Shown piece after piece: positions 1 through 11,863 of a stretch of DNA of 64,000 nt (its first letter is position 1; each line of letters opens with the position of its first letter). This DNA comes from Neostethus bicornis. Taxonomy: Eukaryota; Chordata; Actinopteri; Atheriniformes; Phallostethidae. The stretch spans positions 19,750,501-19,814,500 of the forward strand of contig LR738558.1 of NCBI GenBank assembly GCA_902685375.1. Reading direction: 5' to 3'. The position numbers and the translations under genes were made by a program. The notes beneath the pieces are model-generated. The model saw only the letters and a program-made list of their open reading frames with translations. It was not told the DNA's origin and ran no database searches.

Positions 1-942
1 AAAATATCAAAAAAATTTAAAAAAATATTTAAATTAAAAAACAAAATAAAGCACACCGAGTGAACCCTTCGCATTCCTGCTGGGAGGAACGAGCGTCCCC
101 AGTTCCTCCATCTTGCCAGCGAGCGTCCGGATGTTACCCATGACAACCGCAGGGACACTGGGCTCAAAGCACCTCCTTTCTGACCGTCTCCTTCTCAGTT
201 CTGTCGAGACGGCATAGACTCCTCCAGTCATGGTGGATCTTGTTCCGAGAGCTAGCTGCTGGTTGAGTCCACGGTAACAAAACAAAATGACTTCATGACC
301 AGTAAAACGGGAGCTAGCCGTTGAAACCAAAAAACTGCTAGCCTAAAAACAGCTGTCTGAAAATAAAACAGTGCAGTCTAAAACAACGTCGAAAGAGTGC
401 ACAACGTCACATCTCCAGAACTGAACAAAACACAGGCAAAAGACAAAAAGAAACAGAGTGGAAACAATATAAAAATACACGACCAGACGCCAAAAAAATA
501 GGAGACACCGTAGCAGACTGCGCCCTGGGGCAGCGCCTTCTAACGGAAGGAGAGTAGTCTGTTCCCTCTGTGTCCTGCTTTCCCCCCTCCCTCTTGTCTG
601 TGTGTGTGGAGTTGGGCGGACCCAGAAGGCAGCTGCAACAAGTTGCACCTGAAACTACTCTACTCATCTGCTGCAGCATACTGTAAATGGATTAGTTTTG
701 TTACACGCTCTTTGCCAGATCGTTTGTTGACCATGCTTGACCTGTTATCTAGTTTTTGGCTCCAGCTCCTACGTCAGAACCTGCCTATTTACTCTGTTTT
801 TGTCTTCTTTATCTGAACTTTTTATCAATCTAATAAACCTGCTTTTGATTTCTTCATCTGAGCCTGTCTGTTGTGTCAAGGGTATATTTTTGGCCTTAGC
901 TCCACATTTTGACAATCTCCTATTCAAATTGGTCCTTCAAAT
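1..942 (+). repeat. Monomer M0 (right part, cut by window edge)
   Basis: Holds the minus-strand LINE 5' fragment from about 34 to 600 and the plus LTR-like segment from about 650 to 880. The LTR-like part is the long form, with the GCCAGATCG stretch that many other monomers have lost. Confidence 0.9.
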
Positions 943-1495
943 TTGTGTGAAACAGTTCAATTGATGAAACGGAAAGTTGTGCCAGCATGGTCATCCAGGG
1001 TAAAAGCTGCACCAAACAACAATTATTGTAGCGAGGACAAATATAGGACAAACATGCCCCAAATCTTCCGTAAAAAGTCTTCCACTTGTTTAAAATGCTG
1101 CAGAAAAACTATTAGCAGGAACTCATAGAACAGGACGTAGTTCTCCCATGCTAGTATGGCTCCACTGGCTCCCGATGGAGTTTAACAATTAAACATTTAC
1201 AACAACAAATCTAATTTTACAACATCACACAATGAACTCATTATAATGAATAATAACACCAATAAATTTAACATTAGCAGTAACTTTTCATTATAAACTT
1301 ACGTAAACAGTATCGATATAAATAAGAAATTACACCCGTAATCAAACGTTAAATTTTGAATATAAACATTTGAAATAGAAATTTCCGACCGTCCACCGTC
1401 CGTGAACTACACGCACCGACAGCGCGTGTAGTTCAAGGACGGTCAGGATTTTTCAACTTCTCACGTTCATATTCAAACTTTAGAAAATGAATTAA

Positions 1496-3180
1496 AAAAT
1501 GAACAGAGGTGTCAAAAGTACCAACATTTTCTACTCAAGTAGAAGTATAAATACCGAGTTAAAAAACTACTTTAGTAAAAGTAGAAGTATCAACTCAAGT
1601 TTTCTACTTAAGTAAAAGTAAAAAGTAACCTATTTTAAAACTACTTAAAGTAAAAAAAGTAAAAGTAATTTTCAGAAAAAAAGGAATTTTGTTAACAAAA
1701 GCGTATGAACATATTTTTTAACTATTATCACATACTTTAAGGAGCAGAAAATATGATAATAAATGAAAGTGTTTTGGTGAAACTTTATGAATCAGAAACA
1801 TTTATTTCTTAATAATCTTTATTGGAAATCGATTAATGAACACAATCAAATGTATTATCATAAGCAGGGCATTATGTAACGTCCCTTCAGCTACCAAGCT
1901 TCACTCTGCATCACCTAATTTAACCAACTTTAGCAGACACAAACACACTCAATGTTAAAAAATAAATAAATGACCAAAAGGCTTTTTCAAGCCTTGAAGG
2001 CAGCTAGTTTTCAAAGTTCTTTGAGGCAATACTGAATAGTTTTAACAAGTTGATAAGGTTGGGAGTGCCACATACAGCCTGCGTGACACCTGGAACCAGC
2101 GTTGCCAGGTGGGAGGTGCTGGATTACCGTACTAATGACGTAAAATTATCGTATTTTACAAAAAATATCATACACCCAGTAAAACCACGCCCATTGACAA
2201 AATAACACCCTTTACATGCACTCGTAAGGCAGTGGGAGTGAAGGAAACACACAGAAGGCAAAATCCTTGGATTCTTTTTCTAAAATTTTAAGAACTGTAA
2301 AAATGAAAAAAAAAAACAGGGAAATAAGATTTTAAGAAACCCAGAAAGAAACCAGTGGGAGCGGGACTTAGGAGAAGGTATATATAAATTTATATATATA
2401 TACATATCTACATATATATGTGTACATATAAGGTTTTTTTTTATGTTAACCCAAACATCTACATTATACAAAATCTTCTTTACAAAATCAGTCTTTATAA
2501 ACTAATCAATAACATTTTGGATGCTTTTAAGCACAAATACTTCATCCACTACTATTTATGGATGAATCAGTTCAATTAGCTTTGTTTCTAAAGATAAAAT
2601 AGTGCGTCACAGATCAAAGTCATTTTTATAAAAATACCATTTACAACATTTTCAGCAAAGACGTTTACAATAACCACAGACTGAAAATAATAATAATAAA
2701 ACATTTCTTTGCTGTTGTTTTATTTTAAAAAACTGATAATTCAATCAAAGTTCAGTGTTTCAGCATCAGAAACACTTTGATTTCCGAGCCCGCAACATGT
2801 CTCAAACACGGAAATGGACGTTTCCTGCTCTTTAAAAGTTTGTGGGCGGTGCTACTCGCCCCAAAGTAATGATTGACTGGACCTTTCAGCCAATCATTCA
2901 TCTGTTCCTTTGTTTGATGCGTTCAGGGTTCATAAAAAAAAAAAAAAAACTCCGACAAACAGTCGCGGCTTTTTAACGGTGACAAAATCGCGAAAGTAGC
3001 GACTACTTTTTATAAAATTAACGAAGTAAAAGTAGAGATAATTGCATAAAAAAGTAGTGAGTAAAAGTAAAAAGTAGACAAAAAATTAATTACTTCGTTA
3101 AAGTAAAGATACCGAGATTTTCTACTTGAGTAAGGTAACGAAGTAGTCTTACTTCGCTACTTGACACCTCTGAAAATGAA
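1496..3180. mobile_element. Non-autonomous hAT-like DNA transposon with target duplication
   Basis: The element runs 1504-3172. It begins CAGAGGTGTCAA and ends with the exact inverse TTGACACCTCTG, so the outer 12 bp are perfect terminal inverted repeats of the CAGNGGTG type used by hAT elements. It is flanked by an exact 8-bp direct repeat, AAAATGAA, at 1496-1503 and 3173-3180. Other monomers have this target once and uninterrupted. Subterminal regions (about 1515-1680 and 3000-3165) are packed with AAGTAAAAGTA-like motifs in opposing orientations, which is common for transposase-binding ends. The only frames inside are short and AT-driven. I see no transposase, so mobilisation would have needed one from elsewhere. 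Subfamily not identified. Confidence 0.88.
2378..2430. repeat. AT dinucleotide-rich microsatellite inside the hAT-like element
   Basis: An imperfect TATA/CATA repeat tract in the middle of the non-coding interior. A short poly-A run lies near 2934-2950. The rest of the interior holds nothing I recognise. Confidence 0.7.
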
Positions 3181-4933
3181 TAATAAGAAACTTAAAGTCA
3201 GAGTCTTTGGAAATCAATCTTTACCAATGGATATTCAGTCCTTTTAAAGTGTGAGATAAAAAGCTCATTAAAATCGGGATAAACTTGACAGTTAATGTTA
3301 CTGAAAGTGGCAACAGGACAAGTTTCTGCTCTTCCGGGTCCCGTTTCCAAGCACATTCGGGTCACATTTCAAAATACAATGTGTCCACACAAGGCGAGAG
3401 CACTGTAGTAGGTTCCACCGTCGCACATATTTAAGTTCTCCATCGGCAGCTTGTAGATGGAGCTTTTTGTCTGTGAGCTGGAGTTTTTCTCACACTGATT
3501 ATTTCTTCCTCGTGGATGTAAATGAGTTCTGAATGGGATTCTCCAGCAGCTTTGAACTAGTAAATAGTTTGTTCTCTATCACAAATCTCAGTATGAACCG
3601 TACAGTTCAGAGTAGCAAATTCACTGACTGATATTTTCTACGTTTTTGGTTGATGGACCGAAGGATGCAGGTCAGAATTGGACCTTTTGAATTGAATTAA
3701 AAATATTTTATTAATCCCTGAAGGGAAATTTGATGCTGCGGTGTGAACACCTCAATGCCTTCCCAGTCGCTTAAACACTGTAATATCTGGCGACTGAACA
3801 GTTTTTTTTTTTTAAAAAATGTCAAAAAACAGTCCATAATGAGTCCACGAAGTCAGGCTTCAGTGATTAGATTTAGATTAGAAATACTTTACTGATCCCA
3901 CACATGGGAAATTTCTGCTTTACAGCAGCAAACAAGAAAGAAAGAAATAGACCGCACAGTATTTATACAAGAAGGATAATGAAAGATAATAAAATATTTA
4001 AAAATTAAAAAAAAAAAATTAAATTAAAAAACAAAATAAAGCACACCGAGTGAACCCTCCGCATTCCTGCTGGGATGAACGAGCGTCCCCGGGTCCTCCA
4101 TCTTGCCAGCGAGTGTCCGGATGTTACCCATGACAACCGCAGGGACACTGGGCTCAAAGCACCTCGTTTCTGAACGTCTCCTTCTCAGTTTTGTCGAGAC
4201 TGCACAGACTCCTCCAGTCACGGTGGATCTTATTCCGAGAGCTAGCTGCTGGTTGAGTCCACGGTAACAAAACATAATGACTTCATGATCAGTAAAACGG
4301 AGAGCTAGCCGTTGAAACCAAAAAACTGCTAGCCTAAAAACAGCTGTCTGAAGATAAAACAGTGCAGTCTAAAGCAACGTCGAAAGAGTGCACAACGTCA
4401 CATCTCCAGAACGGAACAAAACACAGGCAAAAGACAAAAAGAAACAGAGTGGAAACAATACAAAAATACAAGACCAGACGCCAAAAAAATAGGAGACACT
4501 GCAGCAGACTGCCCCCCTGGGCAGCGCCTTTTAACGGAAGGAGAGTAGTCTGTTCCCTCTGTGTCCTGCTTTCCCCCCTCCCTCTTGTCTGTGTGTGTGG
4601 AGTTGGGCGGACCTAGACGGCAGCTGCAACAAGTTGCACCTGAAACTAGTCTACTCATCTGCTGCAGCATACTGTAAATGGATCCGTTTTGTTACACGCT
4701 CTTTGCCAGATCGTTTGTTGACCATGCTTGACCTGTTATATAGTTTTTGGCTCCAGCTCCTACGTCAGAACCTGCCTAATCAATCTGCTGTTGTCTTCTT
4801 TATCTGAACTTTTTATCAATCTAATAAACCTGCTTTTGATTTCTTCATATGAGCCTGTCTGTTGTGTCAAGGGTATATTTTTGGCCTTAGCTCCACATTA
4901 TGACAATCTCCTATTCAAAATGGTTCTTCAAAT

Positions 4934-7258
4934 TTGTGTGAAACAGTTCAATTGATGAAACAGAAAGTTGTGCCAGCATGGTCATCCAGGGTAAAAGCTG
5001 CACCAAACAACAAATATTGTAGCGAGGACAAATATAGGACAAACATGCACCAAATCTTCCGTAAAAAGTCTTCCACTTGTTTAAAAAGCTGCAGAAAAAC
5101 TATTAGCAGGAACTCATAGAACAGGACGTAGTTCTCCCATGCTAGTATGGCTCCACTGGCTCCCGATGGAGTTTAACAATTAAACATTTACAACAACAAA
5201 TCTAATTTTTTTTACATCACACAATGAACTCACTATAATGAATAATAACACCAATAAATTTAACATTAGCAGTAACTTTTCATCATAAACTTACATAAAC
5301 AGTATCGATATAAATAACAAATCACACCCGTAATCAAAAGTTAAATTTTGAATATAAACATTTGAAATAGAAATTTCCGACCGTCCACCGTCCTTGAACT
5401 ACACCGACAGCGCGTGTAGTTCAAGGACGGTCAGGATTTTTCAGCTTCTCACGTTCATATTCAAACTTTAGAAAATGAATTAAAAAATGAATAATGAGAA
5501 ACTTAAAGTCAGAGTCTTTGGAAATCAATCTTTACCAATGGATATTCATTCCTTTTAAAGTGTGAGATAAAAGCTCATTAAAATCGGGATGAACTTGACA
5601 GTTAAAGTTACTGAAAGTGGCAACAGGACAAGTTTCTGCTCTTCCGGGTCCCGTTTCCAAGCACATCCGGGTCACATTTCAAAATACAATGTGTCCAAAC
5701 GAGGCGAGAGCACTGTAGTAGGTTCCACCATCGCACATATTCAAGTTCTCCATCGGCAGCTTGTAGATGGAGCTTTGTGTCTGTGTGCTGGAGTTTTTCT
5801 CACACTAATTATTTCTTCCTCGTGGATGTAAATGAGTTCTGAATGGGATTCTCCAGCAGCTTTGAACTAGTAAATAGTTTGTTCTCTATCACAAATCTCT
5901 GTATGAACCGTACAGTTCAGAGTAGCAAATTCACTGACTGATATTTTCTACGTTTTTGGTTGATGGTCCGAAGGATGGAGGTCAGAATTGGACCTTTTGA
6001 ATTGAATCAAAAATATTTTATTAATCCCTGAAGGGAAATTTGATGCTGCGGTGTGAACACCTCAATGCCTTCCCAGTCGCTTAAACAGTGTAATATCTTG
6101 CGACTGAACAGTTTTTTTTTTTTAAAAAACTGTCAAAAAACAGTCCACAATGAGTCCACAAAATCAGGCTTCAATGATTAGATTTAGATTAGAATTACTT
6201 TACTGATCCCACACATGGGAAATTTCTGCTTTACAGCAGCAAACAAGAAAGAAAGAAATAGACCGTACAGTATATATACAAGAAGGATAATGAAAGATAA
6301 TAAAATATTAAAAAATTAAAAAAAAAATTTAATTAAAAAAAAAATTTAAGTAAAAAACAAAATAAAGCACACTGAGTGAACCCTCCGCATTCCTGCTGGG
6401 ATGAACGAACGTCCCCAGGTCCTACATTTTGCCAGCGAGCGTCCGGATGTTACCCATGCCAACCGTAGGGACACTGGGCTCAAAGCTCTCCTTTCTTATC
6501 GTCTACTTCTCAGTTCTGTCGGGACTGCATAGACTCCTCCAGCCACGGTGGATCTTGTTCCGAGAGCTAGCTGCTGGTTGAGTCCACGGTAACAAAACAA
6601 AATGACTTCATGACCAGTAAAACGGAGAGCTAGCAGTTGAAACCAAAAAACTGCTAGCCTAAAAACAGCTGTCTGAAGATAAAACAGTGCAGTCTAAAGC
6701 ATCGTCGAAAGAGTGCACAACGTCACATCTCCAGAACAGAACAATACACAGGCAAAAGACAAAAAGAAACCGAGTGGAAACAATATAAAAATACACGACC
6801 AGACGCCAAAAAAATAGGAGACACCGCAGCAGACGGCACCCCGGGGCAGCGCCTTTTAACGGAAGGAGAGTAGTCTGTTCCCTCTGTGTCCTGCTTTCCC
6901 CCTTACCTCTTGTCTGTGTGTGTGGAGTTGGGCAGACCCAGGCGGCAGCTGCAACAAGTGGCACCTGAAACTAGTCTACTCATCTGCTGCAGCATACTGT
7001 AAATGGATCCGTTTTGTTAAACGGTCTTCGCCAGATCGTTTGTCGACCATGCTTGACCTGTTATCTAGTTTTTGGGTTCAGCTCCTACGTCAGAACCTGC
7101 CTAATTAATCTGTTTTTGTCTTCTTTATCTGAACTTTTTATCAATCTAATAAACCTGCTTTTGATTTCTTCATCTGAGCCTGTCTGTTGTGTCAAGGGTA
7201 TATTTTTGGCCTTAGCTCCACATTATGACAAACTCATATTCAAAATGGTCCTTCAAAT
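4934..7258 (+). repeat. Monomer M2 (2,325 bp)
   Basis: Nearly the same as M3. IgV relic 5669-5983 (J-motif stop TGA); LINE 5' fragment about 6370-6960; LTR-like long form. Its hairpin at 5387-5431 is the only one I found with a perfect 18-bp stem. Confidence 0.95.
5387..5431. other. Perfect 18-bp hairpin (inverted repeat)
   Basis: Left arm 5387-5404 (ACCGTCCTTGAACTACAC) is the exact reverse complement of right arm 5414-5431, with a 9-base loop. Equivalent hairpins occur in nearly every monomer about 440-500 bp after its start, usually with one mismatch (CCGTCCGTGAAC against GTTCAAGGACGG) and a few extra closing pairs. It could be the footprint of a small inverted-repeat element or a structured transcript. 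Function unknown. Confidence 0.85.
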
Positions 7259-9587
7259 TTGTCTGAAACAGTTCAATTGATGAAACAGAAAGTTGTGCCA
7301 GCCTGGTCATCCAGGGTAAAAGCTGCACCAAACAACAATTATTGTAGCAAGGACAAATATAGGACAAACATGCCCCAAATCTTCCGTAAAAAGTCTTCCA
7401 CTTCTTTAAAATGCTGCAGCAAAACTATTAGCAGGAACTCATAGAACAGGACCGTATTTCTCCCATGCTAGTATCGCTCCACTGGCTCCCAATGGAGTTT
7501 AACAATTAAACATTTACAACAACAAATCTAATTTTACAACATCACGCAATGAACTCATTAAAATAAATAATAACACCAATAAATTTAACATTAGCAGAAA
7601 CTTTTCATTATAAACTTACATAAACAGTATCGATATAAATAACAAATTACACCCGTAATCAAACATTAAATTTTGAATATAAACATTTGAAATAGAAATT
7701 TCCGACCCTCCACCGTCCGTGAACTACACGCACCGACAGCGCGTGTAGTTCAAGGACGGTCAGGATTTTTCAGCTTCTCACATTCATATTCAAACTTTAG
7801 AAAATGAATTAAAAAATGAATAATGAGAAACTTAAAGTCAGAGTCTTTGGAAATCAATCTTTACCAATGGATATTCAGTCTTTTTAAAGTGTGAGATAAA
7901 AAGCTCATTAAAATCGGGATAAACTTGACAGTTAAAGTTACTGAAAGTGGCAACAGGACAAGTTTCTGCTCTTCCGGGTCCCGTTTCCAAGCACATCCGG
8001 GTCACATTTCAAAATACAATGTGTCCAAACGAGGCGAGAGCACTGTAGTAGGTTCCACCATCGCACATATTCAAGTTCTCCATCGGCAGCTTGTAGATGG
8101 AGCTTTGTGTCTGTGTGCTGGAGTTTTTCTCACACTAATTATTTCTTCCTCGTGGATGTAAATGAGTTCTGAATGGGATTCTCCAGCAGCTTTGAACTAG
8201 TAAATAGTTTGTTCTCTATCACAAATCTCTGTATGAACCGTACAGTTCAGAGTAGCAAATTCACTGACTGATATTTTCTACGTTTTTGGTTGATGGTCCG
8301 AAGGATGGAGGTCAGAATTGGACCTTTTGAATTGAATCAAAAATATTTTATTAATCCCTGAAGGGAAATTTGATGCTGCGGTGTGAACACCTCAATGCCT
8401 TCCCAGTCGCTTAAACAGTGTAATATCTTGCGACTGAACAGTTTTTTTTTTAAAAAAACTGTCAAAAAACAGTCCACAATGAGTCCACGAAATCAGGCTT
8501 CAATGATTAGATTTAGATTAGAATTACTTTACTGATCCCACACATGGGAAATTTCTGCTTTACAGCAGCAAACAAGAAAGAAAGAAATAGACCGTACAGT
8601 ATATATACAAGAAGGATAATGAAAGATAATAAAATATTAAAAAATTAAAAAAAAAATTTAATTAAAAAAAAAATTTAAGTAAAAAACAAAATAAAGCACA
8701 CTGAGTGAACCCTCCGCATTCCTGCTGGGATGAACGAACGTCCCCAGGTCCTACATTTTGCCAGCGAGCGTCCGGATGTTACCCATGCCAACCTTAGGGA
8801 CACTGGGCTCAAAGCTCTCCTTTCTTATCGTCTACTTCTCAGTTCTGTCGGGACTGCATAGACTCCTCCAGCCACGGTGGATCTTGTTCCGAGAGCTAGC
8901 TGCTGGTTGAGTCCACGGTAACAAAACAAAATGACTTCATGACCAGTAAAACGGAGAGCTAGCCGTTGAAACCAAAAAACTGCTAGCCTAAAAACAGCTG
9001 TCTGAAGATAAAACAGTGCAGTCTAAAGCATCGTCGAAAGAGTGCACAACGTCACATCTCCAGAACAGAACAATACACAGGCAAAAGACAAAAAGAAACC
9101 GAGTGGAAACAATATAAAAATACACGACCAGACGCCAAAAAAATAGGAGACACCGCAGCAGACGGCACCCCGGGGCAGCGCCTTTTAACGGAAGGAGAGT
9201 AGTCTGTTCCCTCTGTGTCCTGCTTTCCCCCTTACCTCTTGTCTGTGTGTGTGGAGTTGGGCAGACCCAGGCGGCAGCTGCAACAAGTGGCACCTGAAAC
9301 TAGTCTACTCATCTGCTGCAGCATACTGTAAATGGATCCGTTTTGTTAAACGGTCTTCGCCAGATCGTTTGTCGACCATGCTTGACCTGTTATCTAGTTT
9401 TTGGGTTCAGCTCCTACGTCAGAACCTGCCTAATTAATCTGTTTTTGTCTTCTTTATCTGAACTTTTTATCAATCTAATAAACCTGCTTTTGATTTCTTC
9501 ATCTGAGCCTGTCTGTTGTGTCAAGGGTATATTTTTGGCCTTAGCTCCACATTATGACAAACTCATATTCAAAATGGTCCTTCATAT
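7259..9587 (+). repeat. Monomer M3 (2,329 bp)
   Basis: The LINE-derived frames at 6659-6964 and 8988-9293 translate identically in M2 and M3, so these two are a very recent duplication. IgV relic 7999-8313 (J-motif TGA). LTR-like long form. Confidence 0.95.
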
Positions 9588-11863
9588 TTGTGTGAAACAG
9601 TTCAATTGATGAAACAGAAAGTTGTGCCAGCATGGTCATCCAGGGTAAAAGCTGCACCAAACAACAATTATTGTAGCGAGGACAAATATAGGACAAACAT
9701 GCCCCAAATCTTCCGTAAAAAGTCTTCCACTTCTTTAAAATGCTGCAGCAAAACTATTAGCAGGAACTCATAGAACAGGACCGTAGTTCTCCCATGCTAG
9801 TATCGCTCCACTGGCTCCCAATGGAGTTTAACAATTAAACATTTACAACAACAAATCTAATTTTACAACATCACGCAATGAACTCATTAAAATAAATAAT
9901 AACACCAATAAATTTAACATTAGCAGAAACTTTTCATTATAAACTTACATAAACAGTATCGATATAAATAACAAATTACACCCGTAATCAAACATTAAAT
10001 TTTGAATATAAACATTTGAAATAGAAATTTCCGACCCTCCACCGTCCGTGAACTACACGCACCGACAGCGCGTGTAGTTCAAGGACGGTCAGGATTTTTC
10101 AGCTTCTCACATTCATATTCAAACTTTAGAAAATGAATTAAAAAATGAATAATGAGAAACTTAAAGTCAGAGTCTTTGGAAATCAATCTTTACCAATGGA
10201 TATTCAGTCTTTTTAAAGTGTGAGATAAAAAGCTCATTAAAATCGGGATAAACTTGACAATTAATGTTACTAAAAGTGGCAACAGGACAAGTTTCTGCTC
10301 TTCCGGGTCCCGTTTCCAAGCACATTCGGGTCACATTTCAAAATACAATGTGTCCACACGAGGCGAGAGCACTGTAGTAGACCGTCGCAAATATTTAAGT
10401 TCTCCATCGGCAGCTTGTAGATGGAGCTTTGTGTCTGTGTGCTGGAGTTTTTCTCACACTGATTATTTCTTCCTCGTGGATGTAAATGAGTTCTGAATGG
10501 GATTCTCCAGCAGCTTTGAACTAGTAAATAGTTTGTTCTCTATCACAAATCTCAGTATGAACCGTACAGTTCAGAGTAGCAAATTCACTGACTGATATTT
10601 TCTACGTTTTTGGTTGATGGACCGAAGGATGGAGGTCAGAATTGAACCTTTTGAATTGAATTAAAAATACTTTATTAATCCCTGAAGCGAAATTTGATGC
10701 TTTGGAGTGAACACCTCAATGCCTTCACAGTCGGTTAAACACTGTAATAGCTGGCGACTGAACAGTTTTTTTTTTAAGAAAAACCTGTCAAAAAACAGTC
10801 CATAATGAGTCCACGAAATCAGGTTTCAATGATTAGATTTAGATTAGAATTACTTTACTGATCCCACACATGGGAAATTTCTGCTTTACAGCAGCAAACA
10901 AGAAAGAAAGAAATAGACCGTACAGTATATATACAAGAAGGATAATGAAAGATAATAAAATATTAAAAAATTAAAAAAAAAAAAATTAAATTAAAAAACA
11001 AAATAAAGCACACCGTGTGAACCCTCCGCATTCCTGCTGGGATGAACGAGTGTCCCCAGGTCTTCCATCTTGCCAGCGAGCGTCCGGATGTTACCCATGA
11101 CAACCGCAGGGACACTGGGCTCAAAGCACCTCCTTTCTGACCGTCTCCTTCTCAGATCTGTCGAGACTGCACAGACTCCTCCAGTCACGGTGGATCTTGT
11201 TCCGAGAGCTAGCTGCTGGTTGAGTCCACGGTAACAAATCAAAATGACTTCATGACCAGTAAAACGGAGAGCTAGCCGTTGAAACCAAAAAACTGCTAGC
11301 CTAAAAACAGCTGTCTGAAGATAAAACAGTGCAGTCTAAAGCAACGTCGAAAGAGTGCACAACGTCATATCTCCAGAACGGAACAAAATACAGGCAAAAG
11401 ACAAAAAGAAACCGAGTGGAAACAATATAAAAATACACGACCAGACGCCAAAAAAATAGGAGACACTGCAGCAGACTGCCCCCCGGGGCAGCGCCTTTAA
11501 CGGAACGAGAGTAGTCTGTTCCCTCTGTGTCCTGCTTTCCCCCCTCCCTCTTGTCTGTGTGTGTTGAGTTGGGCGGACCCAGATGGCAGCTGCAACAAGT
11601 GGCACCTGAAACTAGTCTACTCATCTGCTGCAGCATACTGTAAATGGATCAGTTTTGTTACACGCTCTTCTAGTTTTTGGCTCCAGCTCCTACGTCAGAA
11701 CCTGCCTAATTAATCTGTTGTTGTCTTCTTTATCTGAACTTTTTATCAATCTAATAAACCTGCTTTTGATTTCTTCATCTGAGCCTGTCTGTTGTGTCAT
11801 GGGTATATTTTTGGCCTTAGCTCCACATTATGACAATCTCATATTCAAAATGGTACTTTAAAT
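9588..11863 (+). repeat. Monomer M4 (2,276 bp)
   Basis: IgV relic 10328-10637 with a small extra deletion near 10380 and a J-motif TGA. LINE 5' fragment about 10991-11600. This is the first monomer from the left with the short form of the LTR-like segment (37-bp loss near 11667). Confidence 0.95.

Larger units (their letters stand above)
943..4933 (+). repeat. Monomer M1, interrupted by a hAT-like element
   Basis: Spans 3,991 bp, or about 2,314 bp once the inserted element and its duplicated target are removed. IgV relic at 3359-3672 (minus) with a TGA in the J-like motif; LINE 3' ends at about 3688-3730 and 3865-3920; LINE 5' fragment at about 4024-4640. LTR-like segment is the long form. 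Confidence 0.92.

Noticed and set aside
343..679. Overlapping minus-strand frames of 80-111 codons (MPLVAAA.., MLQQMSR..) in most monomers
   Set aside because: Two frames over the same LINE leader-like DNA, with Phe/Leu/Cys/Val-rich runs from T-rich sequence and no domain. They are by-products of the LINE 5' region.
604..964. + strand frames (MWSWAD.., MTCYLVFG..) over the LTR-like segment
   Set aside because: Hydrophobic, T-rich translation with breaks at different places in each monomer; it coincides with the AATAAA region and has no domain.
943..1128. A 61-codon + strand frame repeated in each monomer, possible small gene
   Set aside because: It starts with TTG rather than ATG, has no recognisable domain, and its residue changes look unconstrained. 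Its repetition follows from the tandem copies.
2280..2471. Frame inside the hAT-like element as a possible transposase piece
   Set aside because: Translation is low-complexity from AT dinucleotide sequence; no transposase motif.
7925..8161. + strand frame (MTVKVTESGNRTSF..) antisense to the Ig relic
   Set aside because: It is the opposite strand of the V exon relic; only the minus strand shows V-domain order. Frame breaks vary between monomers.
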